Made by a program: the position numbers and the translations under genes
Part shown: positions 7,461 to 15,381 of the stretch, in pieces
How positions within the stretch are numbered: position 1 is the stretch's first letter
Layout of the letters: every line of letters starts with the position of its first letter
The notes under the pieces: generated by a model
Databases searched by the model: none
Told to the model about the DNA's origin: nothing
What the model saw: the letters and a program-made list of their open reading frames with translations, nothing else
From: Prevotella sp.
Lineage (GTDB): Bacteria; Bacteroidota; Bacteroidia; Bacteroidales; Bacteroidaceae
Assembly (NCBI GenBank): GCA_021636625.1
Contig: JAJWLX010000001.1
Span: forward strand, 62,001 to 126,000
Direction: 5' to 3'
DNA length: 64,000 nt

Positions 7461-8615
7461 GTGGCAATGATGAGAGGAACAAAATATATTTGGCAGCAAG
7501 AAGGTTGGCCCCACATACAATGGGATGATACCAGTTTCAGTAATATCTTGGCAGAAATCAATTTGCTAAGAGGTAAATTGCTGGGTAGAGTTTCTATGTT
7601 CGGTTTTGAAGAACAGAACCTGGCTATGTTGGAGTCTATGACTCAGGAAATTGTACACTCTGCAAAAATTGAAGGTGAGGAATTGAATAGAGATAGTGTC
7701 CGCTCGTCTGTAGCCCGTCAATTAGGACTGGAGTATGAAGGTTTGAAAAACTCCGATCATTATACAGAAGGAGTGGTACAGGTAATGATAGATGCAGTGC
7801 AGCATCATGATATGCCGTTGGATGCCGAGCGTTTATTCTCATGGCATGCAGCTCTGTTTCCTACTGGAAGAAGTGGCATCCATAAAATTCTGGTGGGCGA
7901 TTGGCGACAGGGTGAAGAGCCTATGCAGGTGGTTTCAGGACCATTAGGTCATGAGAAGATACATTATGAAGCTCCGGCAAGCAAGGATGTACCAGATATG
8001 ATGTCAGATTTTCTCCGCTGGTTTGATTCTGAGAATACGCTTGATCCGTTGGTAAAGACAGCCGTGATGCACCTTTGGTTTGTGACGATTCATCCATTTG
8101 ATGATGGTAATGGTCGTATTTGCAGAACGTTGACGGAATTGTTGTTATCCCGTGCCGATCAGACCTCCCAGCGATACTACAGTCTTTCTTCTGAAATTCT
8201 GAATCATCGTAAAGATTATTATCAATATTTGGAGCAGGCACAGAAAGGAGGTCTTGACGTGACACCTTGGATTCAATGGTTTTTACAGACATTGAAGTTG
8301 GCGTTGGAAGCAGCTTTTGAGAAAACTGAAGGAGTGTTACGCAAGTCCAGATTTTGGGATGCGCATCGTTCTGTTTCCATCAACGAGCGTCAGCGTAAGG
8401 TTCTCAATATGCTTTTTGATGGTTTCGAAGGGAAGCTGAATTCTTCCAAATGGTATAAGATTAATCATTGCTCTCAAGATACCGCCAATCGTGATATCAG
8501 GGATTTGATAGCCAAAGGTATATTAAAACCAACGGGAGAGGGAGGAAGAAGCACCAATTATGAGTTGGTTTTTCCCTTGGTGGGGAAAGAGAGTGTGAAC
8601 CCCCTATATATGTAA
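7461..8615 (+). CDS. Fic family protein (class II, DUF4172 N-terminus, C-terminal wHTH)
   Basis: 384 residues if the GTG at 7461 is used; ATGs at 7467 and 7470 are equally possible. The N-terminus (W-x-Q-x-WP-x-x-WD, residues 11-22) is the DUF4172 type. The inhibitory helix motif SAKIEG (residues 67-72, consensus S/T-x-x-x-E-G/N) precedes the Fic core, which marks a class II, auto-inhibited enzyme. The catalytic loop HPFDDGNGRICR (211-222) is complete, so AMP transfer from ATP to a protein hydroxyl is the expected activity. The last 80 residues (RQRKVLNMLFDGF, then QDTANRDIRDLIAKGIL) look like a winged helix. The target is unknown. It opens the defence-like island and may bind the palindrome in front of it. 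Confidence 0.92.
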   Translation: MAMMRGTKYIWQQEGWPHIQWDDTSFSNILAEINLLRGKLLGRVSMFGFEEQNLAMLESMTQEIVHSAKIEGEELNRDSVRSSVARQLGLEYEGLKNSDHYTEGVVQVMIDAVQHHDMPLDAERLFSWHAALFPTGRSGIHKILVGDWRQGEEPMQVVSGPLGHEKIHYEAPASKDVPDMMSDFLRWFDSENTLDPLVKTAVMHLWFVTIHPFDDGNGRICRTLTELLLSRADQTSQRYYSLSSEILNHRKDYYQYLEQAQKGGLDVTPWIQWFLQTLKLALEAAFEKTEGVLRKSRFWDAHRSVSINERQRKVLNMLFDGFEGKLNSSKWYKINHCSQDTANRDIRDLIAKGILKPTGEGGRSTNYELVFPLVGKESVNPLYM

Positions 8616-8717
8616 CTTTGTATAGCAGCGTGTGCGAGAATATATAAGATATTGAACTCTAATATATTATACCCTGTTTTTAACATATAATAGAGGGTTG
8701 TTATATAGGGGGCTTTA
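8594..8717. repeat. Inverted repeat element across the 3' end of fic
   Basis: CCCCCTATATA (8600-8610) and its complement TATATAGGGGG (8702-8712) are perfect 11-bp inverted repeats; GTGT and ACAC continue the symmetry imperfectly outward. The left arm overlaps the last codons and stop of fic. The enclosed 90 bp is AT-rich (TAATATATTATA). It could be a terminator-like fold or a small decayed inverted-repeat element. The remaining gap to 8823 shows nothing further. Confidence 0.5.
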
Positions 8718-8823
8718 CACTTTTGCATAGACCTTCATCATTCCTCCGGTCTACAACGGGGGAGAACCATATCTAGTTTTGCTCCTTTTGATGTTGGGGT
8801 AGTGAAAAGCATCTTATAATACA

Positions 8824-10563
8824 TTAGCCTATCTTGTCGTTAGCTGATAAGGCAAATTCCTCTAGATAGAATTTCTCCTTGGCAGCATCTATTATCTCTT
8901 CTTTTTGCTTCTCATCAGAATTGTTCTTTTCGAGTGCAAGTATCAGATAATCATTCCCTTTTGTAGGAGAGAAGATTTTGCCGATAAGCATTCTGAAATG
9001 TCTGCTGACGAATTCTTCTACTTGAGTACCTTCTTTCGGCGTAAGGCGATAGAACTCATATCTTTCATCCAGCATTTTCTGGATTTCATCTCGGAACATC
9101 TTGCGAACTCTGTTCTTCCAGGAGAATTTCTGGTGCTCATTATGACGGGCATACAGAGATACGACATAGAGAAAATTTACATCGTAATGGAAGACTAGGA
9201 GGGTGTCTCGATCGAACAGGCGGTTATTGAAATGCTGGGTATTGAAGCACTTCTGCTCCCTGTCGGTTGACGATATCTGGTCTGAGAATGATAAATTCTC
9301 TGCCATTTTAGCACTGATAAAGAAGTTCGGAATGATGTTATATCCTTCTGTAAGGTCATCACGGAGCTTTGGTACGTTGCCAAAGTTACGCTTGTCGTAT
9401 TGGAGCTCTTCATCGTCCTTGTCATCATTCATAAAGAGGTTCAGATTCCACTGAATGATATTTCTGGCGTACGTAAACTGCTTATATACAGATTCCTTTC
9501 CGATGGAATGACCAAGCTTATAATATTTGCTATCACCGATGTAATAAACAGGCTCTGGCTCTTTGCTTGTAATCAGGTTCTGGTAGGTGTACAAATGGTC
9601 TATGCGTTTGCCATCAGCCTGTTCTTTCAGACCAGCTGGGATGTCCTTTTCTCCCAGAAGTTCATCAATAATGGCTTCGAAAACGATATTGAAACTCTTA
9701 ACCAGAAGATACTCCTTGCGTTCCTGCTGGATGTTCATGCGATTGGCATTGTCAAAGAAATCATAGCACAACTGCCAGAGATATAATGATTTATCAGAAA
9801 AGTACTTGTATTTAATCTGGAGGAGTCTGGTCTTTCCTAATCCATCCAGATAAGTCTTGAAACGATAACCTGTGATTAACTGGAAATTGCAGTTGATATG
9901 GTTGGTAAAACCATATCTTTCGCTGATATAGTTCAGGATGGAAAAGAAAATAATCAGTAATTCTTCATCGAAGTTAATCTGTTTCTTCCTGTTAACAGGA
10001 TGGGTATAAACAGGACTGTTTTTGCAGACTATGGCTCTTGTGGTAGATATGGTCTTAGACCAATGAATGCGGTTGTAACCAGAATGAATGTTCTTCAGGA
10101 TGAAGAAGATAAAATTCTGGTTATGCTTGTTGAAGTCGATGAGAGCCAGCAGGATATCGAGGAATGTGTTGTTGATTTGTCTGTTACTTTTACCGAGGCA
10201 CGCTATTTTCTGGTGATAGACAATGCCGTTTCTGGTGGTATTGTTGTGAACCTCTATGGTGCGGTAAATCCAGACAGAGAACTCATAGATGAAGTCTTTC
10301 TCCTGTTGAGAAAGAGGGTTGTTCTGGTTCAGGTTGACGATGGATTCTGGGGTGTATTTGCCAAAAACTCTTTCGCCTTCTGGTGTATCTTCCAGCAGTA
10401 CTTTGGGCAAAATAAAGACGCAATCGCTTAGTTGGGTATTGTAGTAATACCCAACGTAGTTGACGCTGACGTTGCCATCGATGTCCTGCATAGCGTCGAT
10501 ACCGTGCAGGACATCCCTGATCTGTTCAGCCTGATACTGATGTTCTTCTATGAGGATTCTCAT
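8824..10563 (-). CDS. LlaJI/McrC-like restriction endonuclease subunit
   Basis: 579 residues. The protein resembles the LlaJI-type/McrC-like partners of McrB GTPases. Its PD-(D/E)XK core is visible: an acidic helix FEAIIDELLG (residues 295-304), Asp322 in KRIDHLY, then YIGDSKYYKLG with Asp344 and Lys346, followed by YKQFTYARNI, a typical Q-x-x-x-Y helix. It would supply the DNA-cutting activity while the McrB-like protein recognises and translocates DNA. It starts 7 bp after the mcrB-like stop, so the two are translated together. No methyltransferase gene is nearby, so a modification-dependent (type IV-like) system is more likely than a true LlaJI R-M system. Family name is recalled, not searched. 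Confidence 0.78.
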   Translation of the reverse strand: MRILIEEHQYQAEQIRDVLHGIDAMQDIDGNVSVNYVGYYYNTQLSDCVFILPKVLLEDTPEGERVFGKYTPESIVNLNQNNPLSQQEKDFIYEFSVWIYRTIEVHNNTTRNGIVYHQKIACLGKSNRQINNTFLDILLALIDFNKHNQNFIFFILKNIHSGYNRIHWSKTISTTRAIVCKNSPVYTHPVNRKKQINFDEELLIIFFSILNYISERYGFTNHINCNFQLITGYRFKTYLDGLGKTRLLQIKYKYFSDKSLYLWQLCYDFFDNANRMNIQQERKEYLLVKSFNIVFEAIIDELLGEKDIPAGLKEQADGKRIDHLYTYQNLITSKEPEPVYYIGDSKYYKLGHSIGKESVYKQFTYARNIIQWNLNLFMNDDKDDEELQYDKRNFGNVPKLRDDLTEGYNIIPNFFISAKMAENLSFSDQISSTDREQKCFNTQHFNNRLFDRDTLLVFHYDVNFLYVVSLYARHNEHQKFSWKNRVRKMFRDEIQKMLDERYEFYRLTPKEGTQVEEFVSRHFRMLIGKIFSPTKGNDYLILALEKNNSDEKQKEEIIDAAKEKFYLEEFALSANDKIG

Positions 10564-10570
10564 AATATCT

Positions 10571-12490
10571 TTATTTTATTGTTTCTACAGTCCAGCCTTG
10601 TTCTTTTGCGAATTTGATAATCGAATCAATGTTTGTTATATTCCACCAATTGCTTACATAGAACTCGACTCCATCAGACGAATAGAATTTTCTATCTTTT
10701 TTATAAAAGCCATAGGCTCTTTTCTTGTAACTTTCTACAGAGTTTTCTATTTCTTGACGAGTGACGATTAATCCAATGAGTTTCAAGTCCTTTCCAAGCA
10801 TAGTATCTGGGAAGGTTTCTTTGATTTCTGAATATTTCATCTCGTGATGTTCATTCAGATATTGTTTAATGATGGAAATACCTAATTCACCTTTGCCAAG
10901 CGGGTTAGAGCCATTTAATTTGTACTTTGTATTATCGTTGCCTTTAGTTTCGTTGTTGCTTGGGGCAGCATCAATATTTTCCTCTTCTTCTCCTTTTTCA
11001 GGGATGTATTCCTCCACTCCCAAATTCTCCAGGAACAACTCAACGTTCGCTATATTAACGTTAGTCTTGCCGTTCTTATCCTCATAGAATCGGTCGAAAG
11101 ACAGAATCTTGCCTTCTTCATCCTGAAAGTCCTTGTCATCGAAACCATAGTCCTTGAACACATCATTCCAGAGATAGAAGATAACCTTACTAACGAACAA
11201 GTCGGCGTCGATTTCGCCATCCTTTGCCTTGCAGAAGAAATAGCCGAGCTTCTTGTCTTCTGAATTGGTAAGTGAACCAATCAGCTTATTAACCTTGCTG
11301 ATAAAAGACCACCATTTGTACTGCTTATCTCCCGTGTTGATGTACCAGTTGAGAGGAGCATTGGTTTCTTTGTCACGACCTTCACGAATAGGCACATACT
11401 TCCAATCCCAGCGGCGCTTAAAGGCAGAGTCGATAGGGAAGAGGCTCTGGTCGCTGGTGTTCATTGTTGCCCAAATATAAAGATTGGAAGGCAGAACAAG
11501 TCGCTCTCCCTTCATGATGAGACTTACCATATTGGCTTCGCCATAGAGCTGATTGATTTTGTCTTTATTCGTAATCTCCCATCCTGCAAATTCCTTTTCA
11601 AGATATTTCTGCATATCCTTATCTGCAACGATAGGATAATCAGAAAAACCATATTCGTTGCGGTCGAGCAATTGGAATAGGTCACCAAAGATCTGGGCGC
11701 AATTACCTCTGTTTATTTCTTCGATGATAAGATATTGCTTCTTTGATGCCTTATTCTTCGTGAAAATATCTGGAGTGTCGAGAAGTGCTGGGTGGATTCT
11801 ATTATAGTTTTTATCGCTATTTTTTTCCTTTTTGCTACCAAGTTTCTTCCACGCTTCAACATAGGCTTCAAGAAAAGCCTGAGGAATGAACTTATAGGCA
11901 ATTCTGTCTTCCTTTACAACCTTTCCGGTATCCTCATCAATGACCTTTTTGCCAGTATAATCTCGGAGTACAACTTCTTCTGTAATAGGTTTATACGTAC
12001 CTACAAAAGAGGCGTAATCAGAGTCTGGATGGAATGTAGTGCGAATAACGTCTTCACCAAAGGTCAAATCCTTGATGGCCTTTGATTTACCTGTGCCTGG
12101 CGCACCATAGTAAATCTGCTGAAGTCCAGTCGTCTTAAGTAAAGTGTTTTCTGTAACAAAAGTATCTGTAGAGATACCCTTTCTTATAAGCTCGTTCTTT
12201 GGGTCAAGAACCATCTTTGCCATAGCTGTCAACGTAGCGCTGTAGCCATATTCAAATTTATCAATATTAGATAATTCTTTGAGTTCTACTCTGGCATCCT
12301 CAGCCTTTTTGTCGGGGTTCTTTCTATAGTAGTCTATAAATTCTCCCAGCAATTGCTTGGATATTGTACGCATACTAAAGGCACCTTTGTTTTCTAATTT
12401 TACCTGATAGCAAAGTCTGTCTTTGTCTGCAATTAAAAGGCGTCCATCTACAGATTGGTCGCCAATCATAAGTTTATCGTAATCTTCCAT
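10571..12490 (-). CDS. McrB-like AAA+ GTPase/ATPase of a restriction system
   Basis: 639 residues. Walker A GAPGTGKS (129-136) is followed by the McrB hallmark TTFHPDSDYASFVGTYKP (151-168). Walker B LIIEEINRGN (254-263), sensor 1 ATMNTSD (341-347) and the AFKRRW arginine segment (356-361) are intact. McrB proteins form hexamers that hydrolyse GTP, bind modified DNA through an N-terminal domain and activate McrC. Here the N-terminal 120 residues do not look like the EcoMcrB DUF3578 domain to me, and a separate C-terminal region after residue 530 ends in a small winged or SWIM-like domain, so the specificity module is unknown. It lies 60 bp after the HEPN gene and 7 bp before the nuclease gene. 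Confidence 0.88.
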   Translation of the reverse strand: MEDYDKLMIGDQSVDGRLLIADKDRLCYQVKLENKGAFSMRTISKQLLGEFIDYYRKNPDKKAEDARVELKELSNIDKFEYGYSATLTAMAKMVLDPKNELIRKGISTDTFVTENTLLKTTGLQQIYYGAPGTGKSKAIKDLTFGEDVIRTTFHPDSDYASFVGTYKPITEEVVLRDYTGKKVIDEDTGKVVKEDRIAYKFIPQAFLEAYVEAWKKLGSKKEKNSDKNYNRIHPALLDTPDIFTKNKASKKQYLIIEEINRGNCAQIFGDLFQLLDRNEYGFSDYPIVADKDMQKYLEKEFAGWEITNKDKINQLYGEANMVSLIMKGERLVLPSNLYIWATMNTSDQSLFPIDSAFKRRWDWKYVPIREGRDKETNAPLNWYINTGDKQYKWWSFISKVNKLIGSLTNSEDKKLGYFFCKAKDGEIDADLFVSKVIFYLWNDVFKDYGFDDKDFQDEEGKILSFDRFYEDKNGKTNVNIANVELFLENLGVEEYIPEKGEEEENIDAAPSNNETKGNDNTKYKLNGSNPLGKGELGISIIKQYLNEHHEMKYSEIKETFPDTMLGKDLKLIGLIVTRQEIENSVESYKKRAYGFYKKDRKFYSSDGVEFYVSNWWNITNIDSIIKFAKEQGWTVETIK

Positions 12491-12550
12491 GTTGTTCTTT
12501 AATGATGTTTCGGCAAATGTACGACTTTTGGGTGAAAGTTGTATTGCACA

Positions 12551-12955
12551 TTATTGTTTTTCCTTGATAAGTTTTATGATGCTATTTAAAAAGTCATGAG
12601 CAGGTTGCTGCATATTCTCGACATCTGAATTGCTAACATCATATTCGCAGTTATAATCAGCTTTCATTCTTAATTGTTCCATCCTGGAGAAAAATGCACC
12701 AAGTTCTTTGTCAATTTTACCTGTCTTAACGAAATTCATACCAAATATGCCTAAAGTACCAGCATGAGTATGTGCCGAGAGCCCATAATGTATTAATAGC
12801 GCCTGAGCAGCATGGAAACAAGAATAGTAAAACCTATTAGCTGCTAAATCCCATAATTCCATAGAAAGCATTTGCTCTGCTTCTGCTATAAATCTTTTTG
12901 CTTTTTCCAGACGAAGTTCTACTAAAGAACTTCTTTCATCGTTTGTTAGCCCCAT
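12551..12955 (-). CDS. HEPN domain protein (predicted RNase toxin of an MNT-HEPN pair)
   Basis: 134 residues, all-helical, with the HEPN pattern of R41-x6-H48 in ANRFYYSCFHAAQALL. HEPN proteins of this size act as RNase toxins. The Tyr-containing R-x4-H-x-Y motif, whose tyrosine is AMPylated by the partner in the characterised Shewanella pair, is absent here (R-x6-H, followed by Ala-Ala). Its start overlaps the 3' end of the nucleotidyltransferase gene by 10 bp, the standard layout of MNT-HEPN toxin-antitoxin loci. It is followed after 60 bp by the mcrB-like gene on the same strand. Confidence 0.88.
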   Translation of the reverse strand: MGLTNDERSSLVELRLEKAKRFIAEAEQMLSMELWDLAANRFYYSCFHAAQALLIHYGLSAHTHAGTLGIFGMNFVKTGKIDKELGAFFSRMEQLRMKADYNCEYDVSNSDVENMQQPAHDFLNSIIKLIKEKQ

Positions 12956-13272
12956 AATCTTACTCCTTCCTTTTCAACATTTTTATAAAATGGTGTAATC
13001 TTATATTTCTGCCACTCCTTAGCGGAATACATTACAGGATTTATTTCTTTTCCTAAATCCCATCCTAGCTCGGTAAGAGGATAGGTTACATTATCATAAT
13101 CAGAAGATAGAAGTTGATCCTTGTCTAAGATAACAAGAATGTCCCAGTCGCTATCATCCCTAGCGGTGCCTCTAGCTTGTGAGCCAAAAAGTATCGCTTT
13201 TCCGTATGGTGGCATATTCTTAGCCAGGCATTCACGGATGGCAGTCAATGTATATTCCTTTTCCTTCTTCAT
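12946..13272 (-). CDS. MNT-type minimal nucleotidyltransferase (predicted antitoxin)
   Basis: 108 residues. The nucleotidyltransferase motif G-S-Q-A-R-G followed by SDWDI (residues 30-45, with Asp42 and Asp44 as metal ligands) is complete. The domain is fused to nothing else. In characterised loci the MNT partner neutralises the HEPN toxin by adding AMP. It is the first gene of the four-gene run MNT, HEPN, McrB-like, LlaJI/McrC-like. Its promoter element (13277-13284) ends only 4 bp before the start codon, so the mRNA may be leaderless. Confidence 0.9.
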   Translation of the reverse strand: MKKEKEYTLTAIRECLAKNMPPYGKAILFGSQARGTARDDSDWDILVILDKDQLLSSDYDNVTYPLTELGWDLGKEINPVMYSAKEWQKYKITPFYKNVEKEGVRLWG

Positions 13273-13276
13273 AATG

Positions 13277-13284
13277 CAAAGATA
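13277..13284 (-). promoter_or_regulatory. Predicted -7 element of the MNT-HEPN-McrBC operon
   Basis: Minus-strand TATCTTTG directly followed by CATTATG, where ATG is the start codon at 13272. The consensus is exact; the -33 region is weak. Transcription would start at or next to the A of the ATG. Confidence 0.5.
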
Positions 13285-13455
13285 AGAGAAAAAGTTGAAT
13301 CAGACAAATAAAAGCCTTCTTTTTTATGAATTATTACACGATTTATGAGGTATATGGTAGAATGATTCTAAAAATAATGTGCGAAGTTCTTCGCTTTTAA
13401 ACGAAGTTGCTGGTTGAATTCATTTCGAATCTGCTGATCCTTCTACAATGCTTTT

Positions 13456-13585
13456 GCCCTTACAGGGCGCAAGGCTGATTGCTCTTATACCCAGGGTGTT
13501 ACCCTGGGCTAGGAGCTTCTGCCCTTTCAGGGCGTGTTGCTTGTGGGCTTCTTATGGCGGCTAGAGGCTTCTGCCCTTTCAGGAC
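13456..13585. repeat. REP-like GC-rich palindromes in a gene-free gap
   Basis: Three related palindromes GCCCTTACAGGGC (13456-13468), GCCCTTTCAGGGC (13521-13533) and the variant GCCCTTTCAGGAC (13573-13585), the last two preceded by the same GGAGCTTCT/AGGCTTCT context, plus a hairpin CCCAGGGT-GTT-ACCCTGGG (13490-13508). GC content is well above the surroundings. The gap 13285-13640 holds no gene I can support. Confidence 0.75.
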
Positions 13586-13640
13586 GTGTGGGGGGAAGGT
13601 GGCTCTGGTGGCTCAGATGGTTCTGGTATAAAAATGTGGC

Positions 13641-13892
13641 TTAGTATCCTCTCTGCTTCTCGTAAATGAAATCATCGGCGATGTAGCCGTTGCTCATGAG
13701 ATACAGGCCTGTGCGCTTATCGTGGAGCTGGGCACAGGTCTTGCTGCGATAGAAAAGATCGAGAGCCTGGGCTGGAGATATTTCCAGGCGCTGTGATAAC
13801 TCGTATGCTACGCCACCTATCTGATAGCTGAGAATCATTTCTTGAATCTCTGGTGTCTTGGTATTGATCTGTTTATATTTTTTCTGTTCCAT
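13641..13892 (-). CDS. Small protein, DUF3791-like partner of the DUF3990 protein
   Basis: 83 residues. The C-terminal half (ALDLFYRSKTCAQLHDKRTG, then YLMSNGYIADDFI) resembles the short proteins that flank DUF3990 genes in Bacteroidota; I rate it as DUF3791-like, not certain. No signal peptide or membrane span. It overlaps the DUF3990 gene by 20 bp, implying coupled translation. Last gene of a three-gene operon whose middle product looks like an ADP-ribosyltransferase-fold protein, so an antitoxin or accessory role is the simplest guess. Confidence 0.7.
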   Translation of the reverse strand: MEQKKYKQINTKTPEIQEMILSYQIGGVAYELSQRLEISPAQALDLFYRSKTCAQLHDKRTGLYLMSNGYIADDFIYEKQRGY

Positions 13893-14361
13893 TGTATATT
13901 AAGTATTTATTGATGAGATCTTGATTGAGCAGGCAAATCTGATTATTTGGCTTATGAAATATTAATTGCTGTAGAGCTGATTCTGTATCGTAAAAGCCTG
14001 TCATGTATAGGTTTACGGTATCGATTACTCGGTCGTTAGCGATACCTCCTTCTACATAATCGTAATATCTGGCTGGGTTTTCGCCCCGTCTGTTGCCCAC
14101 AATGAAGTCTAGCCAGTCTTTATCGTATGCGGTAAATATCTTGCAGCGAGCTTCTGCGAGAATAGCATCCCTATCCAGAGTGTAGATGTTGAGTAGGGGT
14201 TGTGCTGCTCTTTTTTCGGCTATGGTTTTAGCCCATTTGATTGCCTGATCCTTTAAATCGGTTACATAGAAGCCTTGACCAAAGTCTAACCTTGGTCTTC
14301 CAACATGATTAAGTGGAGCTTCTATAATTTCTGTAGCTCCATGATAAACTGTTATTTTCAT
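13873..14361 (-). CDS. DUF3990 protein (ADP-ribosyltransferase-like fold)
   Basis: I take the ATG at 14361 (MKITVYHGA), which gives 162 residues and a TGATG junction with the upstream stop; an upstream ATG at 14379 would overlap more. The N-terminal signature VYHGA, then RLDFGQGFYVTDLKDQAIKWA (residues 5-45 in outline) is the DUF3990 pattern; the YHG and FG-x-GFY-x-T blocks resemble the NAD-binding parts of ADP-ribosyltransferases. Whether catalysis occurs is unknown. Flanked tightly on both sides by small proteins, a layout typical of toxin-antitoxin or modification modules. Confidence 0.8.
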   Translation of the reverse strand: MKITVYHGATEIIEAPLNHVGRPRLDFGQGFYVTDLKDQAIKWAKTIAEKRAAQPLLNIYTLDRDAILAEARCKIFTAYDKDWLDFIVGNRRGENPARYYDYVEGGIANDRVIDTVNLYMTGFYDTESALQQLIFHKPNNQICLLNQDLINKYLIYNGTEKI

Positions 14362-14609
14362 CAGTTTTTCTTCTCCCAATTAGTTAGACACTCAATGACA
14401 TCTTCTATAAGATACTCTCGACTTTCGGTGTGGAGCGTATCGTAGTGGGGCAGAATGAATTTGTTGATTAAATCAACCTTTCTCATTCTTTCGTAGATTT
14501 CAATATATGGCACCCCGAGCTTTCTTGCAGCTCCCTCAACGCATGAAGCAGCGAATGCGAGCTTGATTTCTTCTAGGGGTAATTGTATTCTGTTGTTTTC
14601 TTGTTTCAT
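14361..14609 (-). CDS. DUF3791 domain protein
   Basis: Start taken at 14609 (MKQENNRIQLPLEEIKLAF); a longer frame reaching 14708 would add a hydrophobic, poorly conserved leader. 82 residues. The pattern AxxCVEGAARKLGVPYIEIYERM, then F-I-LPHYDTLHTESREYLIEDVIECL, is that of DUF3791, which is habitually found next to DUF3990. Its TGA stop shares a base with the ATG of the DUF3990 gene (TGATG). First gene of the trio. An AT-rich upstream stretch of 170 bp separates it from vsr on the opposite strand. Confidence 0.8.
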   Translation of the reverse strand: MKQENNRIQLPLEEIKLAFAASCVEGAARKLGVPYIEIYERMRKVDLINKFILPHYDTLHTESREYLIEDVIECLTNWEKKN

Positions 14610-14778
14610 ATTTTCGTCCTTTCCTCTTAATTCCTGCAAAGATAATGCAAAAATAAGCAATATTTCTCTTTTATGCAAGTTTTTAAGCTTTTTCTTTTGT
14701 GTTTTCATGAGAAAAGATTAATTTTGTATCGAATGGGGGGATTAGATTAGAAAAAAGATGTCTTAATAAATAAAGCGT

Positions 14779-15285
14779 ATGCCAGATAAAATGACCATAG
14801 AACAGCGCCACCATAATATGGCGGCAATCAGAGGCAAGGATACCAAACCGGAGATTCTTGTCAGGAAGTTCCTATGGGCTAGGGGATTCAGGTATCGGCT
14901 CAATCATCCACGGTTGCCGGGAAAACCGGATATTGTGCTGAGGAAGTATCGTACCTGTATTCTGGTGAATGGATGCTTCTGGCATGGACATGAAGGATGC
15001 AAGTATTATGTGGTGCCGAAATCGAATACGCAGTTCTGGCAGGATAAAATCAGGAGAAACCGGGAGAGGGACCATGAGGTGCTGCATCGGTTGGCAGAAA
15101 TGGGATGGCATACCATCGTCGTCTGGGAATGTGAACTGAAACCAGCTGTCAGGGAGAAGACGCTGGAGTCGCTTGCCTTTACGCTGAACCATATCTTCCT
15201 GGAAGATCATCATATCAGGAGATATGAATTGCCGGAAGAAAAGCCGGCAATGGTGGCGGAGCCGGATCCTAGGCATCGTGAATAG
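14779..15285 (+). CDS. vsr: Very short patch repair endonuclease (Vsr)
   Basis: 168 residues. Vsr nicks DNA at T:G mismatches left by deamination of 5-methylcytosine. The family core is complete: MAAIRGKDTKPE (14-25), catalytic Asp51 in LPGKPDIVL, the zinc and stacking region NGCFWHGHEGC (64-74, with Cys66, Trp68, His69, His71 and Cys74) and WECEL near 132. Vsr genes nearly always accompany a C5-cytosine methyltransferase; none is present in this window. The neighbourhood is otherwise a restriction/toxin island, so it may be the remnant of a lost R-M system or may serve a methylase elsewhere. Confidence 0.95.
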   Translation: MPDKMTIEQRHHNMAAIRGKDTKPEILVRKFLWARGFRYRLNHPRLPGKPDIVLRKYRTCILVNGCFWHGHEGCKYYVVPKSNTQFWQDKIRRNRERDHEVLHRLAEMGWHTIVVWECELKPAVREKTLESLAFTLNHIFLEDHHIRRYELPEEKPAMVAEPDPRHRE

Positions 15286-15320
15286 TACCCTCTCTGCTTT
15301 TGCTTCGATAGTATAAAAAA

Positions 15321-15357
15321 TCCCCTGATGGATTCTCTGAAGAGAAGCATCAGGGGA
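15321..15357. terminator. Bidirectional terminator between vsr and the NigD-like gene
   Basis: Ten-base arms TCCCCTGATG (15321-15330) and CATCAGGGGA (15348-15357) with an inner stem TTCTCT/AGAGAA in the loop. A6 precedes it, giving the U-run on the minus strand. The two genes converge here. Confidence 0.8.
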
Positions 15358-15381
15358 TAGGCGTTTTACTTTATCAATCTT

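Noticed and set aside
8824..10563. True LlaJI restriction-modification system
   Set aside because: No methyltransferase genes are present in the window; a modification-dependent system fits better.
6554..15285. Integrated mobile island with attachment sites
   Set aside because: The gene content looks accessory, but I found no integrase, transposase, tRNA or direct-repeat borders.
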